Positions 23,806 to 31,871 of a DNA stretch of 58,335 bases are shown here, piece by piece (the stretch's first letter is position 1; each line of letters opens with the position of its first letter). A program made the translations under genes and the position numbers. Below the pieces are notes generated by a model, which was not told where the DNA came from, made no database searches, and saw only the letters and a list, made by a program, of their open reading frames with translations. This DNA comes from an uncultured Candidatus Saccharibacteria bacterium (GTDB lineage: Bacteria; Patescibacteriota; Saccharimonadia; Saccharimonadales; Saccharimonadaceae): contig CANENS010000008.1 of the NCBI GenBank assembly GCA_947428935.1, positions 1-58,335 on the forward strand, given 5' to 3'.

Positions 23806-24536
23806 CAAAAAGCAGAAAAAAAACCAGCCCTAAGGCAGCACCACAAAAATCTTCCGAAACGGCCCCTCCAGACCCTCATGGTTTCATTGTAGCACACATT
23901 GGCAAAAAAGTCAATAGAAAAAGCCTAAAAAGCGCAGGAAAGTCCAAAAAACAGCTTAAAAGTCTCCAAAATAGCCCGAAATTAGGCCAAAATGGTGTAG
24001 ATTTTGATGATGGAAACGGTAAGGGGAGGCACGAGTCTCAGGCAGGGGCTTCGATAAATGAAGCTACGCCAGAAATTACTCGTGCCGAAAGTTGCGATTT
24101 TTCGCCTTCGAATAGTAGCATTTCATCGAATGATGCGTCGGCTAGCCCAGGGAGTTGGGTCTATTCCGATCTAGTGAAAGAACATTTTTTGAATCCGCGC
24201 AACTTTCTTATGGGTGATGAGGCAAAATATCAATACGATGCCGAGGGCACGGTTGGAAATCCGATTTGTGGCGACCAAATGCGTATGTTTTTACAAATTC
24301 GGGATGATAAAATCGTTGACGTGAAATGGAAAACCTATGGTTGTGCCAGCGCGATCGCTTCGACTTCGGCCCTGTCCGAGCTGGCGAAGAGCAAAACGCT
24401 GGATCAGGCGCTCGAAATTGGACCGGAGGAGATTACGGAGTACCTTGGCGGATTACCAAAGCATAAGTTCCATTGTTCGGTCCTTGGATATGAAGCCTTG
24501 GCGAAAGCAATCGAGAATTATCGAAAAGGAGAATAA
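23802..24536 (+). CDS. iscU: IscU/NifU-type Fe-S scaffold with long N-terminal extension
   Basis: The last ~125 residues are a normal IscU core: YSDLVKEHFLNPRN, GNPICGDQM, YGCASAIASTSAL and KFHCSVLGYEAL carry the three cluster cysteines. The first ~118 residues are a Lys/Ser/Asn-rich, low-complexity extension not found in typical IscU (about 130 aa). The ATG overlaps the nifS stop, and no ATG, GTG or TTG lies in frame between the extension and the core, so the extension should be translated. Its DNA contains a reverse-oriented promoter (23886-23914), suggesting it was captured from intergenic DNA. Cassette E begins one base after the stop. Confidence 0.9.
   Translation: MTKSRKKTSPKAAPQKSSETAPPDPHGFIVAHIGKKVNRKSLKSAGKSKKQLKSLQNSPKLGQNGVDFDDGNGKGRHESQAGASINEATPEITRAESCDFSPSNSSISSNDASASPGSWVYSDLVKEHFLNPRNFLMGDEAKYQYDAEGTVGNPICGDQMRMFLQIRDDKIVDVKWKTYGCASAIASTSALSELAKSKTLDQALEIGPEEITEYLGGLPKHKFHCSVLGYEALAKAIENYRKGE
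23886..23914 (-). promoter_or_regulatory. Antisense promoter inside iscU
   Basis: On the minus strand TTGACT (23914-23909), 17 bp, TACAAT (23891-23886), with the family's TGTGC extension. It is coded through as GFIVAHIGKKVN in IscU and would produce RNA antisense to the nifS end. Confidence 0.7.
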
Positions 24537-24537
24537 G

Positions 24538-24739
24538 TTCGCAGCGGGCGCCTCGATACCGAAGTAAATGCGTCTTTGAAATGGTCTGGCATCAATAGTT
24601 ACACATGGTCGTCGAGGGCTAGTAGCGACACCCGATTTACTTATCATCTATCCTTTGACCCATCTGGCGTCAACCTGTCCAACAGCAACAGTCGCTGGAA
24701 CGGCTTCCCCCTCCGCTGCTCGAGCATAGACAGTAATAA
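24538..24739 (+). repeat. Cassette E: lectin-like variable C-terminal module
   Basis: Starts one base after the iscU stop. The 5' half is strongly diverged (RSG-R-L-D-T-E-V-N-A-S-L-K-W-S-G). The 3' half (TCTGGCGTC, GTCCAAC, CGCTGG, TTCCCCCTCCGCTGC) is almost identical to cassettes A-C, and the tail is the SSIDSN variant of A. It therefore looks mosaic. Confidence 0.7.
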
Positions 24740-24946
24740 CACATGTAAAACATAATCATCTTGCTTTATGCTGCTATCATGATAATATTTGCGTCTCAAA
24801 ACTTTTGTCATCATTACCATACTCTCTTGGATGAAGATCTATTCCCGAAGTGGCGAATCGATTTGTAGGATGGACCAACTTCGGTTACGTGTCGACATGC
24901 GTAAGCTATTTTTGATTCTTTGGCAAAAAACTAATCGGTGTGAAAA

Positions 24947-24958
24947 ACGTGCTATAAT
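24947..24958 (+). promoter_or_regulatory. Orphan promoter facing a convergent gene
   Basis: Extended -10 ACGTGCTATAAT (TATAAT 24953-24958) followed by GAAAGTGCG; the -35 region is weak. There is no plus-strand gene downstream: the next gene is convergent, with its stop at 24991. The rest of 24740-24946 shows no gene. Confidence 0.55.
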
Positions 24959-24990
24959 GAAAGTGCGAAACCAAACAGTTTAACTTTTAG

Positions 24991-25338
24991 CTATTCTTTA
25001 GCTTCTAGTATTGGTAATGATTTTTCGTTCGGGCTAACCGCGCTCCAGGCATACCACCAGCCATCGACCTGTACGTCTTTGAGTCCTTCCTCGACCGCAA
25101 TCTGCATTCCGTTCGGAAAGTAAATTGTTTCGCCAATTTGCAGGTCGACGCGATTGCGCCTGGCGAGATCTTGTTTGAAATATGCTTTGACTCTCCGATT
25201 TGTGGATGTTCTCGCGGTCATGGTCATTTGCTTGCGCGTGAGCCGAGCCGCCTCTTTGACTAAAGCGGTTTCTTCGGGAAGAGCGATTGGCGCGATTTGG
25301 CTAAGGAAAATTCCACCTACGATGATTTCTGCTAACAT
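24991..25338 (-). CDS. Small secreted or membrane-anchored protein, 115 aa
   Basis: Start at 25338 chosen for the AAAGAG upstream; the frame extends to 25377 without a better site. The N-terminus MLAEIIVGGIFLSQIAPIALP is a hydrophobic segment that could be a signal peptide or anchor. The rest is basic and then strand-rich (IGETIYFPNGMQIAVEEGLKDVQVDGWWYAW). Unassigned. Confidence 0.65.
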   Translation of the reverse strand: MLAEIIVGGIFLSQIAPIALPEETALVKEAARLTRKQMTMTARTSTNRRVKAYFKQDLARRNRVDLQIGETIYFPNGMQIAVEEGLKDVQVDGWWYAWSAVSPNEKSLPILEAKE

Positions 25339-25469
25339 AAGGTACTCTTTTCTCGATCTCGAAAAGTAACAGTACAATTATAAATAATAAACAAGAAAAG
25401 TTAATAGCGATGAAAGTCAAATCTAGCTCCGCCAAAAAACAAAAAGCCTATTTCGAAGGAGTTGAGAAA

Positions 25470-25490
25470 AATGTGCTATAATTACCCTAT
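25470..25490 (+). promoter_or_regulatory. Leaderless promoter of leuS
   Basis: Extended -10 ATGTGCTATAAT with TATAAT at 25477-25482. The ATG is at 25491, eight bases later, and no ribosome-binding site is present. Confidence 0.65.
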
Positions 25491-28400
25491 ATGGATAGAT
25501 ACGACCCGCTGAAAATTGAGCAAAAATGGCAAAAAATCTGGGCAGAGACCGAGGCTTTCAAGGCTGGTCCGCTCGACGAATCGAAACCGAAGATGTATCT
25601 TGCCGAAATGTTCCCGTACCCTTCGGGAGCAGGGTTGCACGTTGGTCATGTGCGCAATTTCACGATCGTGGACGTCTTGACGCGGTTCTACACGCAGCAG
25701 GAAATGAACGTCTTGCGGCCCTTTGGTTATGACACTTTTGGTTTGCCGGCGGAGAATTATGCGATCAAAACCGGGATTTCGCCACAGTCTGCAACCGAGG
25801 CTAATATCAACAACTTTCGCAAGCAGGCGCAAAAGCTTGGCTACGCGATCGATTGGGGCCGAGAAATCAACACTAGTAGCCCTGAGTATTATAAATGGAC
25901 CCAGTGGTGTTTTTTGCAACTTTATAAGGCCGGTTTAGCTTATCAGAAGGAATCGTATCAATGGTGGTGTCCAGTCGATAAGACTGTGCTGGCGAATGAG
26001 CAGGTCGAGAATGGCAAATGCTGGCGCTGTGGCCACGAAGTCGAAAAGAAAAAGATGAAACAGTGGTTCTTTAAGATCACGGATTACGCGGACGAGCTGC
26101 TGGAGGGAATCGACGCGCTAGAATGGCCGGATAAGATTAAGACTATGCAGAAAAACTGGATTGGGCGCTCGGAAGGCGCGGAGGTTAAGTTCCAAATTGA
26201 GGGGGGTCCACATTTTATCGACGAGGAAGATCCTCCGCGCGCAGACAAGAAAAACACGAAGCGCAAAGTTGTACAAGTTTACGTCCATGACCAGAAAACT
26301 GATAAATATTTAGCAGTGGAGTACAAAACCCAGCCTTGGGTCTCGATGGTGCAGGGCGGGATCGAAGGGGGAGAAGATCTCGAAACAGCAGCGCGGAGAG
26401 AAGTGCTTGAGGAAACTGGTTATAAAAATTTACAGCTCAAGGCGGTGTTGGGGCAGTGTCGCGCGGAGTTTTATGCCGCGCATAAGGGCGTGAACCGGGA
26501 TATCGTGATAGCTCAGCTCTATTTCGAACTGGAGAATGACGAGCAAGAGGAAATGACGGAGGCGGAAAAGCAGATTCAGACGCCGATTTGGCTTTCGCGT
26601 GAGGAAATCTTGAACCACGAATTTTTGACGGCGAAGCAAGAGACGCAGCTTGGGTTTCAGAGAGTTAATCAGATCATCAATGATGGAGACGAAAAACTGG
26701 TTACTATCTCAGCCGATGATCTCACCGTCTTCACCACTCGCCCAGATACTATTTTCGGTGCAACTTTCTTAGTTTTGGCGCCCGAACACCCCATGATTAA
26801 GTATCTGCTGAATACCGAGACGAAGGCGGAAATCGAAAAATATTGCGCTGAGGCACTGAAAAAATCCGAGATCGAGCGGCAGGAAAATAAAGAAAAAACT
26901 GGCGTTTTCACGGGTAGTTACGCGATTAACCCGGCGACGGGCGAAAAAATGCCGATCTGGATCGCTGATTATGTCTTAATGGGTTATGGCACGGGCGCGA
27001 TTATGGCGGTGCCGGCGCACGACGAGCGCGATTTTGAGTTCGCGGAGAAATTTGATTTACCGATTAAGAAGGTAGTAGAAAAACCTGAGAATAGTTCTGA
27101 TGACGAGCGCTGCTACCATGGCGAAGGGGAACTGGTCAATTCTGGCTCTTTTGACGGCATGCGTAGTGAGGAGGCGCGCGAGCAGGTCGTGGCGTGGCTT
27201 GAAGAAATGAGCCTAGGAAAGCAAAAAATTACTTACCGCATGCGTGATTGGTTGATTTCGCGTCAGCGTTATTGGGGTTGTCCGATTCCGATTGCTTATG
27301 ACAAGGATGGCAATCCGCATCCAATTCCAGAAGATCAACTGCCAGTGCTGATTCCGGAAGTTGAGGATTATCAACCGGATGATTCTGGGCGCAGTGCGCT
27401 GGCTAAGGCGGAGGACTGGCTAAAAGTTACCTTGAAAGACGAAAATGGTGATGATATTGAATGCACCCGTGAGACTGATACACTGGACGGTTATGCTTGT
27501 TCGAGTTGGTATTTATGGCGTTATACCAGTCCACACGACGCAGAAGCCGCTTGGGACCCAGAAGCGATTAAATATTGGGCGCCGACGGACATCTATTGTG
27601 GTGGTGATCATGCCGTAGCGCATCTATTATATGTTCGTTTTTGGTGCAAATTTTTCGCCGACCAGGGTTATCTGCCTTTCCGTGAACCCGTGAAACGCCT
27701 GCTTTATAACGGTTATATCAACGCGCCCGACGGCAAGAAGATGAGCAAGAGCAAAGGGAATGTGATCGATCCGCTCGAGGTGATCGAGAGTGGATATGGC
27801 GCCGATACTTTGCGAACTTATGAGATGTTTATTGGTCCTTACGACCAAGACGCGGCTTGGAATACGGAGGCGATCGGCGGAGTTTATCGTTTTTTGAATC
27901 GCTGCTGGACGCTGTGTTTTGGCGATGAGGCAGCAGAATGTGATTCTAGTCAGAATCCAACATTGCGTCACAAAACCATCAAGAAGGTTACGACCGACAT
28001 CAATCGCTATAGCTTCAATACCGCGGTGGCTGCACTTATGGAATTCGTGAATGAGCTATATAAGCTGGGCGCGAGCAAAGAAGACGTAGCCATTTTGGCA
28101 AAACTTCTGAAGCCTTTTGCGCCGCATCTGGCCTCCGAAATGCTAGAAAAGCTGGGTGCGAACGAGATTTGGCCGACTTGGGACGAAAAATATTTGGTGG
28201 CGGAAGAAATCGAAGTGGTAGTGCAGGTGAATGGTAAGTTGCGTGGTCGGATTATGGTGAATGCAGATTTAGTAGGTAATGAAGAAAAACTGAAAGAGCT
28301 GGCGCTGGCGGATGCGAATGTGCAAAAATTTATCGGCGATCGAGAAATCAAAAAAGTGATTATGCCGAAAAAAGTGCATTTGGTCAATATCGTAGTATAA
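25491..28400 (+). CDS. leuS: Leucyl-tRNA synthetase with an inserted Nudix domain
   Basis: Charges tRNA-Leu. 969 residues, about 100-150 longer than usual bacterial LeuRS. The class I HIGH motif is PYPSGAGLHVGHVRN (43-56), zinc-like cysteines lie at CPVD (160) and CWRC (177-180), and KMSKSKGN is near 750. The editing domain begins at WIGRSEGAEVKF (223-234) and resumes at DDLTVFTTRPDTIFG (409-423), the threonine-rich editing motif. Between them, about residues 237-405, lies a complete Nudix hydrolase: the box from Gly289 to Tyr311 fits GX5EX7REUXEEXGU exactly, including REVLEETG. The reading frame is continuous. Editing or nucleotide-cleaning roles for the insert are inference. Confidence 0.95.
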   Translation: MDRYDPLKIEQKWQKIWAETEAFKAGPLDESKPKMYLAEMFPYPSGAGLHVGHVRNFTIVDVLTRFYTQQEMNVLRPFGYDTFGLPAENYAIKTGISPQSATEANINNFRKQAQKLGYAIDWGREINTSSPEYYKWTQWCFLQLYKAGLAYQKESYQWWCPVDKTVLANEQVENGKCWRCGHEVEKKKMKQWFFKITDYADELLEGIDALEWPDKIKTMQKNWIGRSEGAEVKFQIEGGPHFIDEEDPPRADKKNTKRKVVQVYVHDQKTDKYLAVEYKTQPWVSMVQGGIEGGEDLETAARREVLEETGYKNLQLKAVLGQCRAEFYAAHKGVNRDIVIAQLYFELENDEQEEMTEAEKQIQTPIWLSREEILNHEFLTAKQETQLGFQRVNQIINDGDEKLVTISADDLTVFTTRPDTIFGATFLVLAPEHPMIKYLLNTETKAEIEKYCAEALKKSEIERQENKEKTGVFTGSYAINPATGEKMPIWIADYVLMGYGTGAIMAVPAHDERDFEFAEKFDLPIKKVVEKPENSSDDERCYHGEGELVNSGSFDGMRSEEAREQVVAWLEEMSLGKQKITYRMRDWLISRQRYWGCPIPIAYDKDGNPHPIPEDQLPVLIPEVEDYQPDDSGRSALAKAEDWLKVTLKDENGDDIECTRETDTLDGYACSSWYLWRYTSPHDAEAAWDPEAIKYWAPTDIYCGGDHAVAHLLYVRFWCKFFADQGYLPFREPVKRLLYNGYINAPDGKKMSKSKGNVIDPLEVIESGYGADTLRTYEMFIGPYDQDAAWNTEAIGGVYRFLNRCWTLCFGDEAAECDSSQNPTLRHKTIKKVTTDINRYSFNTAVAALMEFVNELYKLGASKEDVAILAKLLKPFAPHLASEMLEKLGANEIWPTWDEKYLVAEEIEVVVQVNGKLRGRIMVNADLVGNEEKLKELALADANVQKFIGDREIKKVIMPKKVHLVNIVV

Positions 28401-28417
28401 AAATATCAAGCATGAAA

Positions 28418-28443
28418 TTGGCCACTCCGTACGGAGTGGCCAA
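28418..28443. terminator. Bidirectional terminator after leuS
   Basis: Perfect 26-bp palindrome with half-site TTGGCCACTCCGT, between leuS and the convergent lipoprotein gene. Confidence 0.75.
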
Positions 28444-28504
28444 GGAAACCGCTTTAAGGGTTTAGAGACGGAGAAACAGGCGCAATCCTCTAAATCTCAG
28501 ATTT

Positions 28505-29464
28505 TTATTCTTTGCCCTTTTCGGGCGTAATCATCGAATTGATCAGGTCATGATCGTATTTTGCCAAATCGAAGTAACCATCATAGACCCAACGCTGCAG
28601 CAGCTCCATTTTCCACCATTTATAATGGTCTTGTCGGAGAAATGCTCTCACGTCAGACTTCGTAGCGTTTGCGTCGCGACAGGCTTCAACATAAGCCTCC
28701 CGAAACGATCGGCGAAGTTTAGCTCTCAGGGTATCTGGTAATATCGGCATCTCCTCGATTGTTGCAAATGCGTCGTTGATCGCTTGGGTTACTAAAGCGC
28801 ATTCGGGGTGCTTTTCAAACCAAGCTCTCGCCTCCTTTTGGTTCATTTTCTGAGCGTCCTGATCGTACCAATCTCCATCCTTTTGATAGAGCGGCACTGA
28901 CTCGGGCTTGAGCTTCAGGATCTCATTATAAAGCTCATAAGCGCCATTAGCTTTTGGGCTAATGAGCTCGAGCAATTCTTTGCTCTCCTTGAGGCGCTCC
29001 CAGCCTTCCTCTATCACGTTCATAAAATACTGGTCGACCGGCTCTTTCGCAGGCGCGACGTATCCCTGAAACTTTGTCAACACCCTGGTTCGCTCATCGG
29101 TCATCAGCTCGGTCAGATCTTCGTTGAACCGCATGACGGCGTAGCCGTAGTCCGGCAAATCTTTGAAAAATTCGCGCACCTGCTTCCTGGTAACTTTTTT
29201 GCCAAAAGCATCACGCCAAATTCCGTAAGAATCTAGCATTACTGGCACCTGATCGTAACCGACCGGAGTCTTATAGTCCCCGATCCACGCGTAACCCTTC
29301 TCATTCGTAGGAGTAGGCTCGCTGATCGGAGGAACCGTGTCGGGCGGTGCTTCCGGTGTAAACTGCCTAGTGTTTGGCTCAGCAATCACATCTATTGCGC
29401 GACCCCAACAACCCAGCAAACATACCATAAGTGTCAACAAAAACATTCTTCTAATTTTCATCAT
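28505..29464 (-). CDS. Predicted lipoprotein, ~319 aa
   Basis: The N-terminus MMKIRRMFLLTLMVCLLGC is a signal peptide with lipobox LLGC (Cys19), so the mature protein should be lipid-anchored outside the membrane. A Pro/Thr-rich linker (about 28-55) follows, then a helical body with two similar-looking segments, YGIWRDAFGKKVTRKQVREFF and GDWYDQDAQKMNQKEARAWF, perhaps an internal duplication. Unassigned. AAAAGGGGGA precedes tandem ATGs at 29464 and 29461. The mRNA starts at 29585 with a 27-codon leader ORF. Confidence 0.75.
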   Translation of the reverse strand: MMKIRRMFLLTLMVCLLGCWGRAIDVIAEPNTRQFTPEAPPDTVPPISEPTPTNEKGYAWIGDYKTPVGYDQVPVMLDSYGIWRDAFGKKVTRKQVREFFKDLPDYGYAVMRFNEDLTELMTDERTRVLTKFQGYVAPAKEPVDQYFMNVIEEGWERLKESKELLELISPKANGAYELYNEILKLKPESVPLYQKDGDWYDQDAQKMNQKEARAWFEKHPECALVTQAINDAFATIEEMPILPDTLRAKLRRSFREAYVEACRDANATKSDVRAFLRQDHYKWWKMELLQRWVYDGYFDLAKYDHDLINSMITPEKGKE

Positions 29465-29501
29465 ATTTTCCCCCTTTTCTAAATTTTTTGATGAAAATTT
29501 T

Positions 29502-29585
29502 TTAGTTTCTTCGCACCAAGTAAACTAGATCTTCTCGTTCTAGTAGTCTCCTAAAGTGCGATTTTGGGCGCAAACGCACCCTCAT
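29502..29585 (-). CDS. Leaderless leader peptide, 27 aa
   Basis: The ATG at 29585 is exactly seven bases after the TATAAT of the promoter at 29592-29597, i.e. at the predicted transcription start. It encodes a very basic peptide (MRVRLRPKSHFRRLLERED, ending YLVRRN) and stops 37 bases before the lipoprotein start. Translation of this ORF could control access to the downstream site. Confidence 0.45.
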   Translation of the reverse strand: MRVRLRPKSHFRRLLEREDLVYLVRRN

Positions 29586-29591
29586 GATTCC

Positions 29592-29620
29592 ATTATAGCA
29601 CACCTTGCTTAAAAAGTCAA
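29592..29620 (-). promoter_or_regulatory. Promoter of the lipoprotein gene
   Basis: TTGACT (29620-29615), 17 bp, TATAAT (29597-29592); almost the same block as at 4029. Confidence 0.85.
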
Positions 29621-29721
29621 TACCTTTTACGCTAAATTGTGGAAAAGCCATTTTTTTAACGGATTTTACAAGCGAAAAACAATCAAACCGTACGCTGCGG
29701 TATTGCCTCCTGCGTCGCTCA

Positions 29722-29911
29722 AAAGATTGCGCAAGCGCATCTTTATTCGCTATCCTCAGAGTTACAAGGGTTTTCTTGATTTTGACCAAAATTACAATAA
29801 GATTTTATACTCTAGCAGAGATATTTCATATGCTTTTTATATAAAACCCTTGCCTCCAGCGTCGCCTCTGAAAAGAAAGTAAACATTCTTTTCTCTCGGC
29901 TCCTAGGAGGC
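29722..29911. repeat. Cluster of short hairpins
   Basis: Hairpins at 29722-29744 (AAAGATTGCGC / GCGCATCTTT) and 29871-29892 (AAAAGAA / TTCTTTT), and palindrome CCTAGG at 29901, with a long-range CAAGGGTTTT / AAAACCCTTG pairing (29765 with 29843). The GCGTCGCTC and GCGTCGCCTCT motifs before two of them also occur in related form near 37.6 kb. No gene from 29621 to 30173 is supportable. Confidence 0.5.
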
Positions 29912-30106
29912 TCAATACTTTTTACGCTATTTCGCCAAAAATGCCAAAAATTAGCCTAAAATCCAAAAAACATGGAGATTCTCCAAGAACTATAACATTG
30001 CTCGTGGATTTTGGTGGCGATTTTAGCGAAATTAAGCTTTTTCGAGGTCGAAACGATGCTTATTTCACCGAATTTTGCGAAATATTCAAAAAATCAAAAA
30101 TTTCCC

Positions 30107-30135
30107 TTGTCGCTAGTAGAAAAATGTGATAAAAT
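30107..30135 (+). promoter_or_regulatory. Promoter of the bL32-nusB operon
   Basis: TTGTCG (30107-30112), 17 bp, TAAAAT (30130-30135) within ATGTGATAAAAT. Confidence 0.65.
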
Positions 30136-30173
30136 GGACAAAGAATTTAGATGTTATATTAAGAAGGAGCATT

Positions 30174-30431
30174 ATGCCTGAACCTAAAAAACAGACTAGC
30201 CCACGCAAGACGGGTTTGCGCCGTAGTCATCTTCGTTTGAAGCTGGCTCGCTCGGTCAACCGTACTTCGCCAGTCATGGCGTTCGAAACTGCTAAAAAAA
30301 CCCCGAATTTGAAGGTCAAGACCGCGAAACCAGCTCGCGAAAAGAGCGTCAAGCAAGCTAAACAGGAAAAGAAGGATAGCGCGACTCGCAAGAGCGCTAC
30401 GACTACTAAAATCACTAAAAAAACTAAATAA
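30174..30431 (+). CDS. rpmF: Probable ribosomal protein bL32, cysteine-free
   Basis: 85 residues from the ATG at 30174, with AAGGAG upstream. The N-terminal PEPKKQTSPRKTGLRRSHLRLKLA matches the bL32 start (PKKKTSKSRRGMRRSH type). The two CxxC zinc pairs normally following are absent, and the C-terminus is a long lysine/alanine/threonine-rich tail. Location immediately before nusB and close to rnc supports a ribosome role. If not bL32, it is a small basic RNA-binding protein. Confidence 0.6.
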   Translation: MPEPKKQTSPRKTGLRRSHLRLKLARSVNRTSPVMAFETAKKTPNLKVKTAKPAREKSVKQAKQEKKDSATRKSATTTKITKKTK

Positions 30432-30443
30432 AAGGGAAGGTAT

Positions 30444-31010
30444 ATGGCTAGTAACCGGCACTTAGGTAGAATTATTGTTTTGCAAAGCTTGTACGAATAT
30501 GAATTTCGCACTAAGGCTGGTGATGCCACTGCAGATATTGATACGATCGTGGCTAAAAATATTGAGCCATACTCGAAAGCTCTCGGTGACACTGAATTTG
30601 TCTATAATTTAGCGCGTAACATTTCTGGTAAATTTGGAGAGCTGGATGCCGAATTGCAGCCCTTGGCTTCCGAATGGCCGCTTTCGACTATTGCGGCGAT
30701 CGACCGCAACATTCTGCGCATGGGGCTTTTTGAGCTCGAGTTTTCGGCTGATCAAGTTCCGCCCAAGGTTGCCATCAACGAGGCGGTGGAGCTAGCTAAA
30801 GCCTTCGGTTCTGATAGTTCGTCGCGCTTCGTGAACGGAGTGCTCGGGACGGCTTATCGGCAGATATACGACAAGAAGGAGCAAGATGACCAAAAAGAAA
30901 CTCAGCCGGAGACAACGCATGCTGGAAAAGACGCAGCAGCCGCCCAGCAAAGTGGCGACGACGCCTCCAGTGCAGCAGCTGACCAATCGGGAGCAAGCAG
31001 CGCCGCCTAA
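30444..31010 (+). CDS. nusB: Transcription antitermination protein NusB
   Basis: Binds S10 and boxA RNA in rRNA antitermination. The first ~145 residues are NusB ([60 protein letters not shown]). About 40 extra residues follow, a low-complexity Gln/Asp/Ala/Ser tail read in a different frame over the beginning of the next gene (125-nt overlap). A ribosome-binding AAGGGAAGG precedes the start. Confidence 0.92.
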   Translation: MASNRHLGRIIVLQSLYEYEFRTKAGDATADIDTIVAKNIEPYSKALGDTEFVYNLARNISGKFGELDAELQPLASEWPLSTIAAIDRNILRMGLFELEFSADQVPPKVAINEAVELAKAFGSDSSSRFVNGVLGTAYRQIYDKKEQDDQKETQPETTHAGKDAAAAQQSGDDASSAAADQSGASSAA

Positions 31011-31629
31011 CTCATCGGCAACGACAGAGCCAGCGCAGAGGTCGCGTCCTACAACGAGTAGTGATGCACATGTGAAACCAGTTGCGATCCCGGACAATCG
31101 TAAAGTACCGGAGGCTTTGCCGCTCAATTCGGAGAAAGCCAAGACTAACCCGCTGGCGCGCTTCACCGGTCGAGTTTTTCGTAAACCAGCCATCCAAGAA
31201 ATTGTGCGCGAGCCGACCGCTGGCGGTATCGTTTTCCGGCTCACCCCAGATCAACGCGACATCGACATTCTATTGATTCAGGATTCAAAAGGGCGTTGGA
31301 CTATTCCGAAGGGGCATATTGAGCCTGGTGAGACTGCACGCCAGACCGCGATCAGGGAGATTGGCGAGGAAGCAGGGTTATTTCATATCCAGGTTCTGAG
31401 CTGGCTGGGTAAAATTCATTTTCAATATCGTCGTATCGATAAGTTAGTGCTCATGACTACCCAAATCTATCTGGTGCGTGCCATGGATAACGCCGAAATT
31501 CCGACTAAGGAACAGTGGATGAAGGGTGTGAAGTGGTTCCGCTTCAACGAGGCTTTGGATGCGATTGAGTATGAGGATATTGAGAAACTCATGTTGGTGG
31601 CGAAAAATAAAATTCGCCAAGGTCTCTAG
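30886..31629 (+). CDS. Nudix hydrolase
   Basis: 247 residues. AAGGAG precedes the ATG, which lies inside nusB. The first ~100 residues are basic then Pro/Ser/Thr-rich. The Nudix domain follows from [11 protein letters not shown], with a perfect box [23 protein letters not shown] near 143-165. It hydrolyses some nucleoside diphosphate derivative; candidates include Ap4A-type or oxidised nucleotides, but substrate is unknown. Co-transcribed with nusB. Confidence 0.88.
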   Translation: MTKKKLSRRQRMLEKTQQPPSKVATTPPVQQLTNREQAAPPNSSATTEPAQRSRPTTSSDAHVKPVAIPDNRKVPEALPLNSEKAKTNPLARFTGRVFRKPAIQEIVREPTAGGIVFRLTPDQRDIDILLIQDSKGRWTIPKGHIEPGETARQTAIREIGEEAGLFHIQVLSWLGKIHFQYRRIDKLVLMTTQIYLVRAMDNAEIPTKEQWMKGVKWFRFNEALDAIEYEDIEKLMLVAKNKIRQGL

Positions 31630-31776
31630 CGAAAGTATGATATTGTTGCACAATTCGGTTTTCGAGAAAAAGTGCTGTAAAAACTTTTCCTAGATGTTCG
31701 CTAAAGGTGAGGTTGCGGATTGCGCAATAAGACCGTAAAAGTACCCTTGGCGCTAGGATTTTGCCTAAAAGTGCGC

Positions 31777-31822
31777 TATAATGAAAGCACTACAAGCGGT
31801 ATGGCTGAGGTGGTGTTGTAGT
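31777..31822 (+). promoter_or_regulatory. rnc promoter and leader hairpin
   Basis: GTGCGCTATAAT (TATAAT 31777-31782), then a hairpin ACTACAAGC / GTTGTAGT enclosing ~18 nt at the start of the leader. rnc leaders are cleaved by RNase III itself in other bacteria; that is possible here but not shown. Confidence 0.5.
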
Positions 31823-31871
31823 AAAAATAAAAGCCTTGATCAGGATGCTTTAAGCGTCCAGAAGGAGAAAG

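Noticed and set aside
29941-30129. 62-codon plus-strand ORF before the bL32-like gene
   Set aside because: No ribosome-binding site, it overlaps the operon promoter, and composition is that of AT-rich spacer.
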